Shown: in pieces, positions 10,512 to 19,285 of the stretch
Layout of the letters: the number at the start of each line of letters is the position of its first letter
Numbering within the stretch: position 1 is the stretch's first letter
DNA from: a virus
Strand: one strand, 5' to 3'
IMG/VR virus record: IMGVR_UViG_3300045135_002615
Location: 62,001-126,000 of that record
DNA length: 64,000 bases
Position numbers and translations under genes: made by a program
Notes under the pieces: generated by a model
The model's database searches: none
Told to the model about the DNA's origin: nothing
The model's input: only the letters and a program-made list of their open reading frames with translations

Positions 10512-10547
10512 CACCTCGTCTGTGTATATTGTCTCACAGACGAGGTG
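10512..10547 (-). promoter_or_regulatory. 13-bp hairpin occluding the Shine-Dalgarno site of the gp25-like gene
   Basis: CACCTCGTCTGTG (10512-10524) and CACAGACGAGGTG (10535-10547) are perfectly complementary with a 10-base loop. In the minus-strand transcript the 3' arm contains GAGGTG two bases before the ATG at 10509, so the folded RNA would hide the ribosome site. There is no U-tract, which argues against a simple terminator. The element fills the gap between two minus-strand genes. Confidence 0.6.
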
Positions 10548-10561
10548 TGTCTATAAAGGGA

Positions 10562-12289
10562 TTATTGGGGAGCGACCTTGATCCCCGCTCCTTTGAGTGT
10601 GTCTTTAACTTCAGAGATAACCTCATCAACAACCACGTCTGAAGTCAAGTCTCTGACCGCATCAACGATAGGCTTGGGAATGTCGAGTAGGTTCCTCAAG
10701 GTCTGTCCACATGTGATGTAGTTATTAGTGGTGAGTTCCTTCTCGAACTTCTTTGGAAGTACAAGTTGTATGAGCCTCATTCTTGTAGCTTCTGCCATCG
10801 GTACGGCAATGATAGACTCTAGGTATTTTTTGTCCTTCTCTTTAAAGAGACCCTTACAATAGCTCCTGAACCTGATGTCGGGGTCAACATTTATATCAAG
10901 CTTTAAGTCTTGATACTTCATGGTGTACTTGAGCATGGTCTCCTTGAACTTTGTACGATCAAGCATCATAGACTCAACAGGCATATATCCATTAACAGCA
11001 CTCCACAAAGTGTCGATGACATGCTCTGGGTTCTCTGCTGTATTGACAATGTTGCGGATCATGGTTGACCATGCAGTAGGACCACCATGTAAAGACCCCT
11101 CAAGTACAACGCTTCTACCTCCTGAAGTGACCGTAAAAGGACCATTAACAGCTAGGAAGAGATTGACCCATTGGGGGACGGACTTCTCGTACTTCCTAAG
11201 TCTCTTGAAGTAGATGGTCTTACCTGCTCTCTTCTCACCAAAGTATCGGTGATTAGGGTCTATACAATCCTCTACGAAGTCTACGAGATTCTTGAGTTGA
11301 GGTAGGGTGAGGCGACTGAACCTCTTGATGACGAGAGGGGCGAGCTTAGAACTTGACACCTCTGAGCAGATCTCAGCGATTTGTTGTACGAGTTCATCAT
11401 TCCATTTAAGACCTACGATGAACATCCAATCCTCATCAACCATACGATTGACCTCAATACCGAGGTTGTACTTGATGTGGTTGATATAGTCGGGGTCCAT
11501 AGGGTCAATGTCTGTAGGGATAAGACCCTTACGACCCTCAACAATCAAGTCCTCCATCTCATCTCGGTAGTCATTGGGGGCGGCGAGAGAGTCCATCTCA
11601 TCGCCCTTGAAGTCTTCAGGTGCGAACCCACTTACAAGTGCTTGATCCACTTGGTTACCTGGTTTGGTCTTAACTTTGCGTACTCCCTTTGGGTTGTGTT
11701 GGCTGTTGATATAACCCATCACAGAACCGATGGCGGTGGCAATGCTTGAGAAGATACCTGGGTTCTTATGGAGACGATACCATACACCACCCTTAAGCTG
11801 TGAAGGGGACAGACCCATCGAGGTACGGGGTGGGTCAGGTGTGGCACTGTTTTGTGAGTGCGGTGTCAGGAAGTACCTGACATAAATCTCGGTTCCGAAG
11901 TCTTGGTGATCTGGAGCACCCCTATAGATGTAAGCACCCTTCTTGAGTAGCTTACCCCATGCCTTACCACCTTCACCTTTCCACTCTTGCATGATCTTGC
12001 TATGGGCTTCACGATCTTGAGCTTTGAGTTGCTTTTGAAGATTGTCGTAGTTACTAGGGTTTGTAGAAGGGGAAGGGACAGCGGAGGTCTCCCCAAGAGC
12101 ATGGAGTGCCGCCCAAGCGGTGTAGTAATACTGAGACTCCGTATGTTGCTTATTCTGAACAAGGTAGCCACCAAAAGCTGTCTTGACCCATGCTTGACAA
12201 GCGAACTTGATCACTGAGCTCTTATTCGATGCTCTTTTTGAGTTGAAGAAGAGCCACTCGCTCGCCATCTTTAATTGTTTTGAACCCAT
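10562..12289 (-). CDS. unknown 575-residue protein upstream of the baseplate genes
   Basis: I do not recognise this protein. The chosen ATG at 12289 (MGSKQLKMASEWLF) has GGGGGAG nine bases upstream; further in-frame starts up to 12394 lack a ribosome site. The N-terminal third has aromatic-rich helices and a segment SSIATAIGSVMGYI that could be amphipathic. The middle is strongly acidic (PEDFKGDEMDSL, DYRDEMEDL). The C-terminal half is helical and lysine-rich, ending DVVVDEVISEVKDTLKGAG. Position ahead of baseplate wedge genes suggests a tail-assembly or virion protein, but nothing in the sequence proves it. Confidence 0.55.
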   Translation of the reverse strand: MGSKQLKMASEWLFFNSKRASNKSSVIKFACQAWVKTAFGGYLVQNKQHTESQYYYTAWAALHALGETSAVPSPSTNPSNYDNLQKQLKAQDREAHSKIMQEWKGEGGKAWGKLLKKGAYIYRGAPDHQDFGTEIYVRYFLTPHSQNSATPDPPRTSMGLSPSQLKGGVWYRLHKNPGIFSSIATAIGSVMGYINSQHNPKGVRKVKTKPGNQVDQALVSGFAPEDFKGDEMDSLAAPNDYRDEMEDLIVEGRKGLIPTDIDPMDPDYINHIKYNLGIEVNRMVDEDWMFIVGLKWNDELVQQIAEICSEVSSSKLAPLVIKRFSRLTLPQLKNLVDFVEDCIDPNHRYFGEKRAGKTIYFKRLRKYEKSVPQWVNLFLAVNGPFTVTSGGRSVVLEGSLHGGPTAWSTMIRNIVNTAENPEHVIDTLWSAVNGYMPVESMMLDRTKFKETMLKYTMKYQDLKLDINVDPDIRFRSYCKGLFKEKDKKYLESIIAVPMAEATRMRLIQLVLPKKFEKELTTNNYITCGQTLRNLLDIPKPIVDAVRDLTSDVVVDEVISEVKDTLKGAGIKVAPQ

Positions 12290-12451
12290 AGGACTACTCT
12301 CCCCCATGTCATTATTGATGTATGTAAAGGATAAAGAAACTATAACAGTGACTTGACACGAGTTTACCATTAGTGTAAGGTGACTTACGACCACGATCCG
12401 TCATAACGTGACATCATCCAGGTCGTATATAAACCCTTACGAGGAGTACCA
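12290..12451. promoter_or_regulatory. divergent promoter region for the tail block and the sigma-like gene
   Basis: These 162 bases separate two divergent genes and are AT-rich in the middle. On the plus strand TATAAA lies at 12428-12433, close to the ATG at 12452. GTGAC occurs three times, twice followed by TT (near 12349 and 12379) and once by AT (near 12408), as would fit a repeated protein-binding site. A TTGACA-like element (near 12352) is also present. Exact start sites cannot be set from sequence alone. Confidence 0.4.
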
Positions 12452-13309
12452 ATGCTAAGACTAAAGAACCTTAAGGCGACTACCGTCATTGATGAGATGA
12501 ACCACCTCACCAAGATGGAGACCGCAAAGATTGATCTCCTAACAGAGATGAAGCGTGTGATGAAGTCCCCACGACCTTCTAGGCGGGCTGACCCCACCGC
12601 CGCGTGGAACGCCACACAGCGTTGGCTGTATGATGGCAAAGCGGAGAACTACGAGAAGCTCCGCAAACTCTGTCTCCGCCGTATTGAGGGTGACGAGTCA
12701 GCGGGTGATCTTGGTGACCAGCTCTATGAGGATTACTTCATGGATTGGATTGCTGACATCACCCGTAAAGACACACTTGACGAGAAGATCGAGAAGGGCG
12801 AGAAGATCAACTTCAACGCTCTCTATTGGTGGTATCGTCAGTTCGTCCAACGTGCCTCGATGAAGGCTGCCCAAGATGCACACAGCCGAGCACGAGGTGC
12901 TAAGACCCAAAGTGAACTGAGCCTCAACCGCCCTCACCTCCATGACCTTGACAAGATGGAGGGTACAGGTTTCGCTACTGCTAACGTAGTGTATAACCTA
13001 GATGCTGAAACAGGTGCTCAAATCGGTGAGCCTGACTACTACATTGAGGAGTACGAAAGTCCCGTGGAGCAAGAGCTCCACATGGAGAGTGTATACGCCC
13101 AAGTCAAGAACCTCCTCACCAATCGACATGGCGAGGAGGAGGGTGGCTCAAGGTACAAGCTCTTTGAGCAGATGATGGAAGGTAAGGGGGGCTTCCAAAA
13201 CAAAGACGAGTGGGCAGCCTCTTGGGGGGTCTCCCGCTCTGTACTCAACAAGCGTATTGAAGCGGTTGAGAAGCTCCTCCAACGCAACAAGAGCCTCTTT
13301 TACCCTTAA
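12452..13309 (+). CDS. possible phage sigma-like transcription factor
   Basis: This 285-residue protein has two segments resembling parts of sigma-70. FNALYWWYRQFVQRAS at about 122-137 recalls the region 2 pattern of aromatic residues followed by W-x-R-Q-x-x-x-R-A. Residues about 250-275 (DEWAASWGVSRSVLNKRIEA) look like the region 4 helix-turn-helix. Phage-coded sigma factors, such as T4 gp55, redirect host RNA polymerase to late promoters that lack a -35 box. Several genes here have a CTATAA-like element without an obvious -35, which fits. The ATG has GAGGAG six bases upstream. The match is weak and by eye; another DNA-binding protein remains possible. Confidence 0.45.
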   Translation: MLRLKNLKATTVIDEMNHLTKMETAKIDLLTEMKRVMKSPRPSRRADPTAAWNATQRWLYDGKAENYEKLRKLCLRRIEGDESAGDLGDQLYEDYFMDWIADITRKDTLDEKIEKGEKINFNALYWWYRQFVQRASMKAAQDAHSRARGAKTQSELSLNRPHLHDLDKMEGTGFATANVVYNLDAETGAQIGEPDYYIEEYESPVEQELHMESVYAQVKNLLTNRHGEEEGGSRYKLFEQMMEGKGGFQNKDEWAASWGVSRSVLNKRIEAVEKLLQRNKSLFYP

Positions 13310-13689
13310 AGGTACTTGATGCTCTCAGCGTCGTAGAAGAACGCCTCTATGCTACTTTTGATCTGCTTAAAGTGGCGAGCGATAATGCGGGCTCTCCTTG
13401 CACCTTGTGGCAAGAGGAACATAGACCTCCTATCAAGGCTGATCTCAGCGATGATGGAGGGGTCATATTGGGTCCCCGCTTTAATCACCATGATCTGAGT
13501 GCCAGAGATTAAGACTTCATAATCCACATGAGATAATCCAACCTGCTTATCAAGCACCATTCTTGCAATGCCAAGAGTGGTGCTTTTTTTTGTCTTGGTC
13601 CTACGCATAGAATCGTACATGACGAGATCATAGCGGGGGTCTATCCCTTTGGTGTGGTGACGAAACTGTGAGATATAGTCTATCAGCAT
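13306..13689 (-). CDS. unknown 127-residue basic protein
   Basis: No family is recognised. The protein is basic (RRTKTKK near residue 29; ARRARIIARHFKQIKSS near residue 97) and ends in a predicted helix. It starts one base after the stop of the tagged gene upstream (TGATATG), so the two are probably co-translated. Its stop overlaps the stop of the convergent sigma-like gene. A nucleic-acid-binding or tag-protein partner role is possible but unproven. Confidence 0.5.
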   Translation of the reverse strand: MLIDYISQFRHHTKGIDPRYDLVMYDSMRRTKTKKSTTLGIARMVLDKQVGLSHVDYEVLISGTQIMVIKAGTQYDPSIIAEISLDRRSMFLLPQGARRARIIARHFKQIKSSIEAFFYDAESIKYL

Positions 13690-13690
13690 A

Positions 13691-14524
13691 TCAGATGACC
13701 TTCACCTTGTAACCCTTACGCATGAGATACTTAACAACACGCTCCTTAAGAGCCTTCATGTGGGTTTTATGCTGGGTCAAGCTGTCTTTGTAGATGTTTC
13801 CGGTGACTGAGATCGTTTGCTTAGAAAGCATGACCCACAGTATAGATGGCGGATAACTAAACGCCTTGTTCGCCAATATGAACCCAAAATGATTATTTGC
13901 ATCTGAGAGCTCAAGCACACCTCCCTGTAGGGCTTTTTTTGCATGAAGATCATCAATAGCCTTATAAATAGCACCCTCTTGACCCAAGGAGGGCTGCCAA
14001 CGTGAGCTAGGGTCAAACCCGTTGCGTACCCTGACCATATAAGGGGAGGACAACTTTGAGACAGTCTTCTCATAAGGCGAAGGACCAAAGAAACCTGCGG
14101 TCTTTTTGACTGAAGAGACACGGAGGGCTTTCTTTAGGGTGAATGCCATGTCTTTGAAAGAGTTAAGGGACGCCTCTTTGGATACCTTAAACTCATATTT
14201 TTCCATGAGCCTTATAACTGCGACAGATAAGTTGCCTCGATTTAACCAAACTGCCCCATTTGTATATTCAATGCTATAGGGCAGTCCCTCGTTAACCGTT
14301 GATTGAGGAGCAACCTTAATAAGGTACCTTATTGCGTCCACTCCCCTTAGCCCCCTTTTATCAATGTCCTTATCTGGACTAGGGACGTAAATGACCTCAT
14401 ATACAGGTAGGTCACCAAGCGTGCTCTCAATATTCTCTTTTCTTCCAAAGATCGCCTCTTTCTCAAGCTCTGCGATACGAGTTTCAAGTTGGGCGATTTT
14501 CTGACTTGCTGTTAAGTGTCTCAT
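13691..14524 (-). CDS. tagged protein with shared MRHLTASQ N-terminus (copy 1)
   Basis: This 277-residue protein begins MRHLTASQKIAQLE followed by RIAELEKEAIFG, the N-terminal tag also found at 19662, 21007 and 42954. The tag has a heptad-like spacing of Ile and Leu and would form a short helix or coiled coil. The remainder (about 25-277) is a mixed alpha/beta protein I do not recognise, with many Lys and Arg at the C-terminus. The start at 14524 is preferred because the other tag genes start at the same residue and AAGGAG lies upstream. I infer that the tag is a targeting or cleaved propeptide, so the body may be packaged in the head and injected. Confidence 0.6.
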   Translation of the reverse strand: MRHLTASQKIAQLETRIAELEKEAIFGRKENIESTLGDLPVYEVIYVPSPDKDIDKRGLRGVDAIRYLIKVAPQSTVNEGLPYSIEYTNGAVWLNRGNLSVAVIRLMEKYEFKVSKEASLNSFKDMAFTLKKALRVSSVKKTAGFFGPSPYEKTVSKLSSPYMVRVRNGFDPSSRWQPSLGQEGAIYKAIDDLHAKKALQGGVLELSDANNHFGFILANKAFSYPPSILWVMLSKQTISVTGNIYKDSLTQHKTHMKALKERVVKYLMRKGYKVKVI

Positions 14525-14583
14525 GTGTACTCCTTCTATGTCTGTACCATGTGTAAACAAGAAGATAAAAGGAGTACAACATT
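14525..14583. promoter_or_regulatory. divergent start region with 10-bp inverted repeat
   Basis: TGTACTCCTT (from 14525) and AAGGAGTACA (ending about 14580) form a perfect inverted repeat around 36 bases. Each arm includes the Shine-Dalgarno site of one of the two divergent genes, so part of the symmetry is expected. The match extends beyond the AAGGAG core into TACA, which is more than two ribosome sites require, and may also be an operator. Confidence 0.35.
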
Positions 14584-14958
14584 ATGGGTGCAGGTATCAT
14601 GGTGAGATGCGGAGGTGAGGTTCTAATTCTCAAGAGAGCAAACTACAAAGAGGACAAGTATGCGGGCTATTGGAACTTCCCCGGTGGCACAGCAGATGAA
14701 GGTGAGACCCCATATGAAACCGCAGTCAGGGAGACTAGGGAAGAGATCGGGGTCTCCACCCCATATATCAAGATCGTTGACCATATAGGAGATCGCATCT
14801 ACACGATGTTCATCGGGCACGTCCCTATTAAGTTCAAACCAATCATAGATCATGAGCACACTGATTGGAGGTGGATACCAATCTCAGAAGTTAGTCATAT
14901 CGAGAATTTCCACCCCAAGGATAAGAGGCTCTTTGAGAGACTTAACGTGAGTTTCTGA
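14584..14958 (+). CDS. Nudix hydrolase
   Basis: This 124-residue protein contains a complete Nudix box from G35 to V57: Gly, five residues, Glu41, seven residues, Arg49-Glu50, then R-E-E-I-G-V. The glutamates bind Mg2+ and cleave nucleoside diphosphates linked to another moiety. NFPGGTADEGE just before and within the box is typical of the family, and the length is normal for a minimal Nudix protein. Phage Nudix enzymes can act as nucleotide-pool cleaners, ADP-ribose pyrophosphatases or mRNA-decapping enzymes; the substrate cannot be told from the box. Its 3' end overlaps the convergent gene by 17 bases. AAAGGAG lies upstream of the ATG. Confidence 0.9.
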   Translation: MGAGIMVRCGGEVLILKRANYKEDKYAGYWNFPGGTADEGETPYETAVRETREEIGVSTPYIKIVDHIGDRIYTMFIGHVPIKFKPIIDHEHTDWRWIPISEVSHIENFHPKDKRLFERLNVSF

Positions 14959-15439
14959 GCCTATGCTTAGCGATCTCTCTTGCGTTGTTGTCCATCTCAT
15001 GTGAGGTGGGTCCCCCCTCGGTTGTAAAGGGAAAAGATAATATCAGACCAACTACTGAACCGAGCTGACCTGAGCCAAGAAGGAGACCAATGCTACCTGT
15101 TACAGTGACGAGGATTGCAATAATGGCTATCACCGCTATGGTCGCATTACTTAGTTTAAAGGTTTGTCGTAGCGAGAAATAGAAGTGGTCCCAAAGTTTT
15201 TTAAATGATGATCTCTTGGGTGCCTCCTCTAGGATCTGCATGAACTTCTCATCTTTTCGGAGTTGCTTGATCTGCCTAGCTATATCCTCCTCCCTCGCTC
15301 CTTGAGCGACCTCCACCACCGACCGAGGTATCGAGCTCAGCACTTTAGGTAGCTCCTTCAGAAGGCTGAAAATCGCCTCTTTTTCCATTTGAGCAACCTT
15401 AGCATGGGCGACTCTTTGTATCATTGCTTGTCTATTCAT
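14942..15439 (-). CDS. small membrane protein with RVAxxxxAxMEKEA N-terminus
   Basis: This encodes 165 residues from the ATG at 15439, which has GGAGGTG upstream. It begins MNRQAMIQRVAHAKVAQMEK, a looser relative of the tag described at 13691 and of the N-terminus at 55813 (RVASLHLAKMQKRA). Residues about 35-95 are charged helix. About 105-140 are strongly hydrophobic (TIAVIAIIAILVTVTGSIG and GSVVGLILSF), predicting one hairpin or two membrane passes. It overlaps the Nudix gene tail to tail. A virion-ejected or host-membrane role is inferred from the N-terminus and the membrane segments. Confidence 0.55.
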   Translation of the reverse strand: MNRQAMIQRVAHAKVAQMEKEAIFSLLKELPKVLSSIPRSVVEVAQGAREEDIARQIKQLRKDEKFMQILEEAPKRSSFKKLWDHFYFSLRQTFKLSNATIAVIAIIAILVTVTGSIGLLLGSGQLGSVVGLILSFPFTTEGGPTSHEMDNNAREIAKHRLRNSR

Positions 15440-15499
15440 CTTGCACCTCCATATAGGACATATACATGGCAAGAGACATATAAAAAAAAATCTACTAAA

Positions 15500-16582
15500 T
15501 TACCATGCTTGGAAGTGAAGCCCTATAGACCATGTGTTAGACCCATCTGACCCATACACCCAACCCACACCCGGAGCTACATTCAATGCCTTCCCTGCAA
15601 ACATCATATGATAAGTCCCCATCACCCCTAAGTAGGGAACGCCCACCGTCAAGATCACGTTAGCCCCTAGTCGATACTTGCCTTCAACCGCATTGACCAA
15701 TGAAGCACCTACACTCAAACCGAACCCTGTGCTCTGATAGGTTGAACCGATTAGTAAAGAAGGCTCAAAGAGCTTAAGACCCCTCCCCGTTTGACTAGGG
15801 TCTACCTTTGGAGTGTAAGTGAATGACCCTTGTAAGTTGGGGTCTCCCTCTAACAGGGTCTGCTCTGCAATCGAGACAAAGCCTTTTTCAGGGTCTACAT
15901 AGCCTGCATAGATGTGAACCCCTTGATTTTGAGCAGCTCCTGAGCCGAGCTTGTTAGGGTCTTCACTATATCCTATCGTGACGACCTTGAAGGCAAGGTT
16001 GAGGTCAAGAGCATACTGACCCTCCCATAGATTAGGGGTCGAAAAGCGAGCAAGGGGTGAGCCATTGACCTTGTAAGGGCTCTCCCAACTAAACTCAAAA
16101 GGCTCACAACGCTCAGGATGATCCGCACACCTGACTTGGTCTTGCTTAGATACACCTTTCCATGTGCTTGGAGGAGGGGGCGTCTTAGCTCTATCTACTT
16201 TGCCTCCGATGCGGCGGATGCCTTCATTAAGGCGAGTCTCCATGTGTGTGAAGCGTACACCAATACTGTCTATACGAGCATTTGTCTGATCAAGGAAGCG
16301 GTCAAGCTCTCTGCGTGTACTCTCATCAAGACCTTCCATAACTTCACGGGTACGATTGATCACCTCAGCTTGAGTGACCATGCGGCTCTCGACCTGGTTG
16401 AGTTGAGTATTGAGCTGAGAGATGACGCGGGCTTGCTCAGATAGCTTACCCTCAAGCTGCTCCTTGATCGTTTGGTTGAGGCTTTGAGACTTGTAGTTTG
16501 TCCACCATGTGGAGCCGAGGTTAAGGATGACTAGAGTGGCGAGGGCATAAAGACCTCGATTAAAAAGCATAGTGGGTTCCAT
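15500..16582 (-). CDS. TM-anchored coiled-coil protein with beta-rich, W-terminated C-domain
   Basis: The 360 residues fall into three parts. There is an N-terminal membrane segment (about 8-24, LYALATLVILNLGSTWW). Then comes a long coiled coil to about 135 and a proline linker (TPPPPSTW). About 145-360 is a glycine-rich beta domain with alternating hydrophobic residues that ends SIGLHFQAW. A terminal aromatic on a beta strand is the usual signal of outer-membrane barrels. One reading is an envelope-spanning protein, comparable in plan to a spanin; another is a virion protein. The family is not recognised. The ATG at 16582 has GGAG eight bases upstream. Confidence 0.55.
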   Translation of the reverse strand: MEPTMLFNRGLYALATLVILNLGSTWWTNYKSQSLNQTIKEQLEGKLSEQARVISQLNTQLNQVESRMVTQAEVINRTREVMEGLDESTRRELDRFLDQTNARIDSIGVRFTHMETRLNEGIRRIGGKVDRAKTPPPPSTWKGVSKQDQVRCADHPERCEPFEFSWESPYKVNGSPLARFSTPNLWEGQYALDLNLAFKVVTIGYSEDPNKLGSGAAQNQGVHIYAGYVDPEKGFVSIAEQTLLEGDPNLQGSFTYTPKVDPSQTGRGLKLFEPSLLIGSTYQSTGFGLSVGASLVNAVEGKYRLGANVILTVGVPYLGVMGTYHMMFAGKALNVAPGVGWVYGSDGSNTWSIGLHFQAW

Positions 16583-16643
16583 GATTTATCTCCATCTTAG
16601 GGTTGGTCTACTGAGATTACCATAGCCTTGAAGGGTAGGCTTA

Positions 16644-16650
16644 CTATAAA
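16644..16650 (+). promoter_or_regulatory. -10-like element upstream of the DNA polymerase gene
   Basis: CTATAAA lies 31 bases before the polymerase ATG with no convincing -35 hexamer at the expected spacing. Similar CTATAA or TATAAA elements precede several other genes here, so it is a candidate phage-specific promoter. Confidence 0.35.
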
Positions 16651-16681
16651 GTAGACAACTATCATTTAACGGAGCACAGAC

Positions 16682-19285
16682 ATGAACTTCTTAGACGCAT
16701 TGACACAAGTCAATCGACCCAACATCAGCCCTAAGCCTTGGATGGCAGAGTGCGAGCTTATTTTCGGAACAAGAGACAACCTCGACAAGTGCATTGACGA
16801 GTGTATCAACTCTCCTACAGGCTTCTATGGTCTTGACACCGAGACTACAGGTCTTGACACGCGAGTATTCAACGGAAAGACAAGAGACACCATCGTGGGC
16901 ATCTGTCTCGCCCCGACCAAAGACAAGGGCTACTACTTCCCTGTCGCCCATAAAGAGGGAGTAGAGCACAACATTCCATGGAGGATCATGGGTCCTGCCC
17001 TTGAGCGTCTGTTTGATGTGTCTGTTAAGGCTATCCCTATCTTCCACAACAGCTCTTTTGATATGGAGGTGTTGGAGTTCAACGGATTCACCAAGCAACG
17101 TCTAGGTGAGAAGCGTTGGGACTCTCAGGCAGGGTGGCACGACACCTATATCTTGCAGTATCTCCTCAACCCTCGTGAGAAGGGCGGGCGTGGTCTTAAG
17201 CACTTGACGAACGTCCACCTCAAGAGGGAGATGATCGAGCTCTATGAGTTGTTTGGCATGGATAAGAAGGGTAGTAACTTGAACTACTCTCAACTAGACC
17301 CCTCATGGGAGCCTTGTGTGTGGTACGCCGCGAGTGATGCCATGTGTACGCTTGGGCTCTTTGAGATCCTCTATGCCGAGTATACAAGTAAGCCTGAGCA
17401 TACCAACTTCATCTATGCGTTGGAGAAGTCCTGTGCTTCCGCTACGCGGTGGATGCACCGCAACAGGGTCTACATTGATAGGGACACCGCCCTGAGCTAT
17501 GCCCAATCGGGTCAGAAGCTGTGGTTTGACTCTCTCGTAGAGGTCTACGAGGGTGCGTCAGAGATCCTTGGGCGTAATATTATGCCCAACTATGTACGCA
17601 TCTTGAAGGGAGAGCTGAAGGGTATGAACCGCTTCAATCCCGATGAGGTCGAGGGTATGAGCTACAAGGTACGCCTCGATGAAGCTCGTAAAGAGGCATT
17701 ACGCTTACACCCTGACCCTACAGAGGTGCTCACTAAGTCTGTCCCATACATTGACCGAGATGCAGGTACGGAGAGTGTTGAGTTCCCCTTAGTCTATGAC
17801 ATCATGTCACCACAGCAGTTCGGTCTGCTTTTGAGAGAGTTGGGTGTACCTGGCTTGAAGGCATCTGAGAAGTCGGGTCAAGTGGTCACGTCTAAAGATG
17901 TGATTGAAGTCGTGATCAAAGAGGCGAGTGAGACTTTCCCCTTCATGAAGAAGGTTAAGACCTTCCGTGAGCTAGGTAAGGCTATGGGTCAATACCTCAT
18001 CCCCTTCGTGGAGGATGTGGGTCCCGATGGGACACTCAAGCCCAAGTTTGATCAGTTCGCTGCCGATACGGGTCGCTTCTCATGTAAGACAAACAGCAAG
18101 CCTTGGAAGGTGCTTGATGGTGGCTGTCGTGTACCCTTTCAAGGTATTCCTGCGACCTATGATCCTAACAAGCCCGAAGCTATCGCCAAGATGCGTAAGT
18201 GTGTAGCTGTTAGAAACCCTGACTATTGGCTCGCGGCGATTGACTACGCAGGTGTAGAGTTAAGGCTCGTCACCAACTTGAGCGGTGAACCTCTATGGGA
18301 AGATGCCTTCTTCCGTTGTTCGGAGTGTGGTAAGGATTACCCTAAAGACATTCAAGAGGATGGATTTGCGGAAGCCCCTCCTGCGATCTGCTCATGTGGG
18401 TCGGATAAGATCGGTGATCTCCACACGATCACGGCGGTAGCCTTTTATGGAGAGGGAGCTAAGAAGCAAGACGATTGGAAGAAGCTCCGTGGTAACGGCA
18501 AGTCCTGTAACTTTGCTCTCTCTTATGGAGGTACGGGCAAGGCGGTACAGAGGTCTATTAAGGGTTGCTCAGCAGAGGAGGGTGAGGAGAAGTACAAGCT
18601 CTTTACCAAGACGTACAAGACGTTGACTGCGTGGTGGGCTCAGCAACACGCTTTTGGGCGTAAGCATGGTTTTGTAAAGACGGGCTTAGGTAGGGTTCAG
18701 CCCCTCCCTGACATCAACAACAAGAAGGAGTTTGGTCTCCGTTCTAAAGATGAGCGTAAGGCAGTTAATGGACCTGTACAGGGTACGAGTGCCGACATTA
18801 CTAAGCTCGCCATGAGTCTGATCTACAAAGCGGTCAAGGAGCGTGGTTGGGAAAACAAGCTCATGATGATCTTGACGGTACACGATGAGATTGTGTTTGA
18901 GATTCACAAGGACATCTTGAAGGAGGGTATTGAGCTACTCTGTGAGTTGATGACCCGTAATGAGGCGGTCAAGCGTATGAAGTGGCCTGTACCTTTGCTC
19001 GTAGACGTAGAGCTAGGTAAGGATTGGACAGTCCCTTACGACCTCAAAGAGATCAGAGAGGGCGAGGGGGATCCTGAGCTAGTCAAAATCTTTGGTGGTG
19101 TAAAGCCTTCGGAGAAGCCTGTTGAGGAGGAAGCTCCTAAGCAGGAGAAGCCGAAGGTGGACACACTTGAGATTGACGAGTTGACTGCGGATAGTGCGGT
19201 CAAGGTGGCGATGTGGGTTAGGGAGAGAGAGGGAGAGTGGGACGTGATCTATAGTGGGAGATCAGTCAAGGCACTACTCGTTTAA
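16682..19285 (+). CDS. polA: family A DNA polymerase with 3'-5' exonuclease and zinc-ribbon insert
   Basis: The 867-residue protein has exonuclease motifs DTETTGLDT (about 52), HNSSFDMEVLEFNG (about 121) and YAASDAMCTL (about 215). The polymerase motifs are motif A, DYAGVELRLVTN (about 520), motif B, KSCNFALSYGG (about 607), and motif C, VHDEIVFEI (about 734). There is no 5'-3' exonuclease domain, as is common in phage PolA. Between motifs A and B lies an insert with CSECGKDYP and ICSCGSDK (about 545-575), four cysteines in a zinc-ribbon pattern that ordinary PolA lacks. The C-terminal 60 residues are an acidic Pro/Glu/Lys linker plus a small domain. It is the replicative polymerase by inference. 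The ATG follows a CGGAG site. Confidence 0.97.
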   Translation: MNFLDALTQVNRPNISPKPWMAECELIFGTRDNLDKCIDECINSPTGFYGLDTETTGLDTRVFNGKTRDTIVGICLAPTKDKGYYFPVAHKEGVEHNIPWRIMGPALERLFDVSVKAIPIFHNSSFDMEVLEFNGFTKQRLGEKRWDSQAGWHDTYILQYLLNPREKGGRGLKHLTNVHLKREMIELYELFGMDKKGSNLNYSQLDPSWEPCVWYAASDAMCTLGLFEILYAEYTSKPEHTNFIYALEKSCASATRWMHRNRVYIDRDTALSYAQSGQKLWFDSLVEVYEGASEILGRNIMPNYVRILKGELKGMNRFNPDEVEGMSYKVRLDEARKEALRLHPDPTEVLTKSVPYIDRDAGTESVEFPLVYDIMSPQQFGLLLRELGVPGLKASEKSGQVVTSKDVIEVVIKEASETFPFMKKVKTFRELGKAMGQYLIPFVEDVGPDGTLKPKFDQFAADTGRFSCKTNSKPWKVLDGGCRVPFQGIPATYDPNKPEAIAKMRKCVAVRNPDYWLAAIDYAGVELRLVTNLSGEPLWEDAFFRCSECGKDYPKDIQEDGFAEAPPAICSCGSDKIGDLHTITAVAFYGEGAKKQDDWKKLRGNGKSCNFALSYGGTGKAVQRSIKGCSAEEGEEKYKLFTKTYKTLTAWWAQQHAFGRKHGFVKTGLGRVQPLPDINNKKEFGLRSKDERKAVNGPVQGTSADITKLAMSLIYKAVKERGWENKLMMILTVHDEIVFEIHKDILKEGIELLCELMTRNEAVKRMKWPVPLLVDVELGKDWTVPYDLKEIREGEGDPELVKIFGGVKPSEKPVEEEAPKQEKPKVDTLEIDELTADSAVKVAMWVREREGEWDVIYSGRSVKALLV

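Noticed and set aside
13963-13970. TATAAATA as late promoter
   Set aside because: It lies within a coding region with no gene start downstream at a suitable distance. The same holds for 36171-36178. A few chance copies of an 8-mer are expected in 64 kb, which also limits the weight of the intergenic copies.
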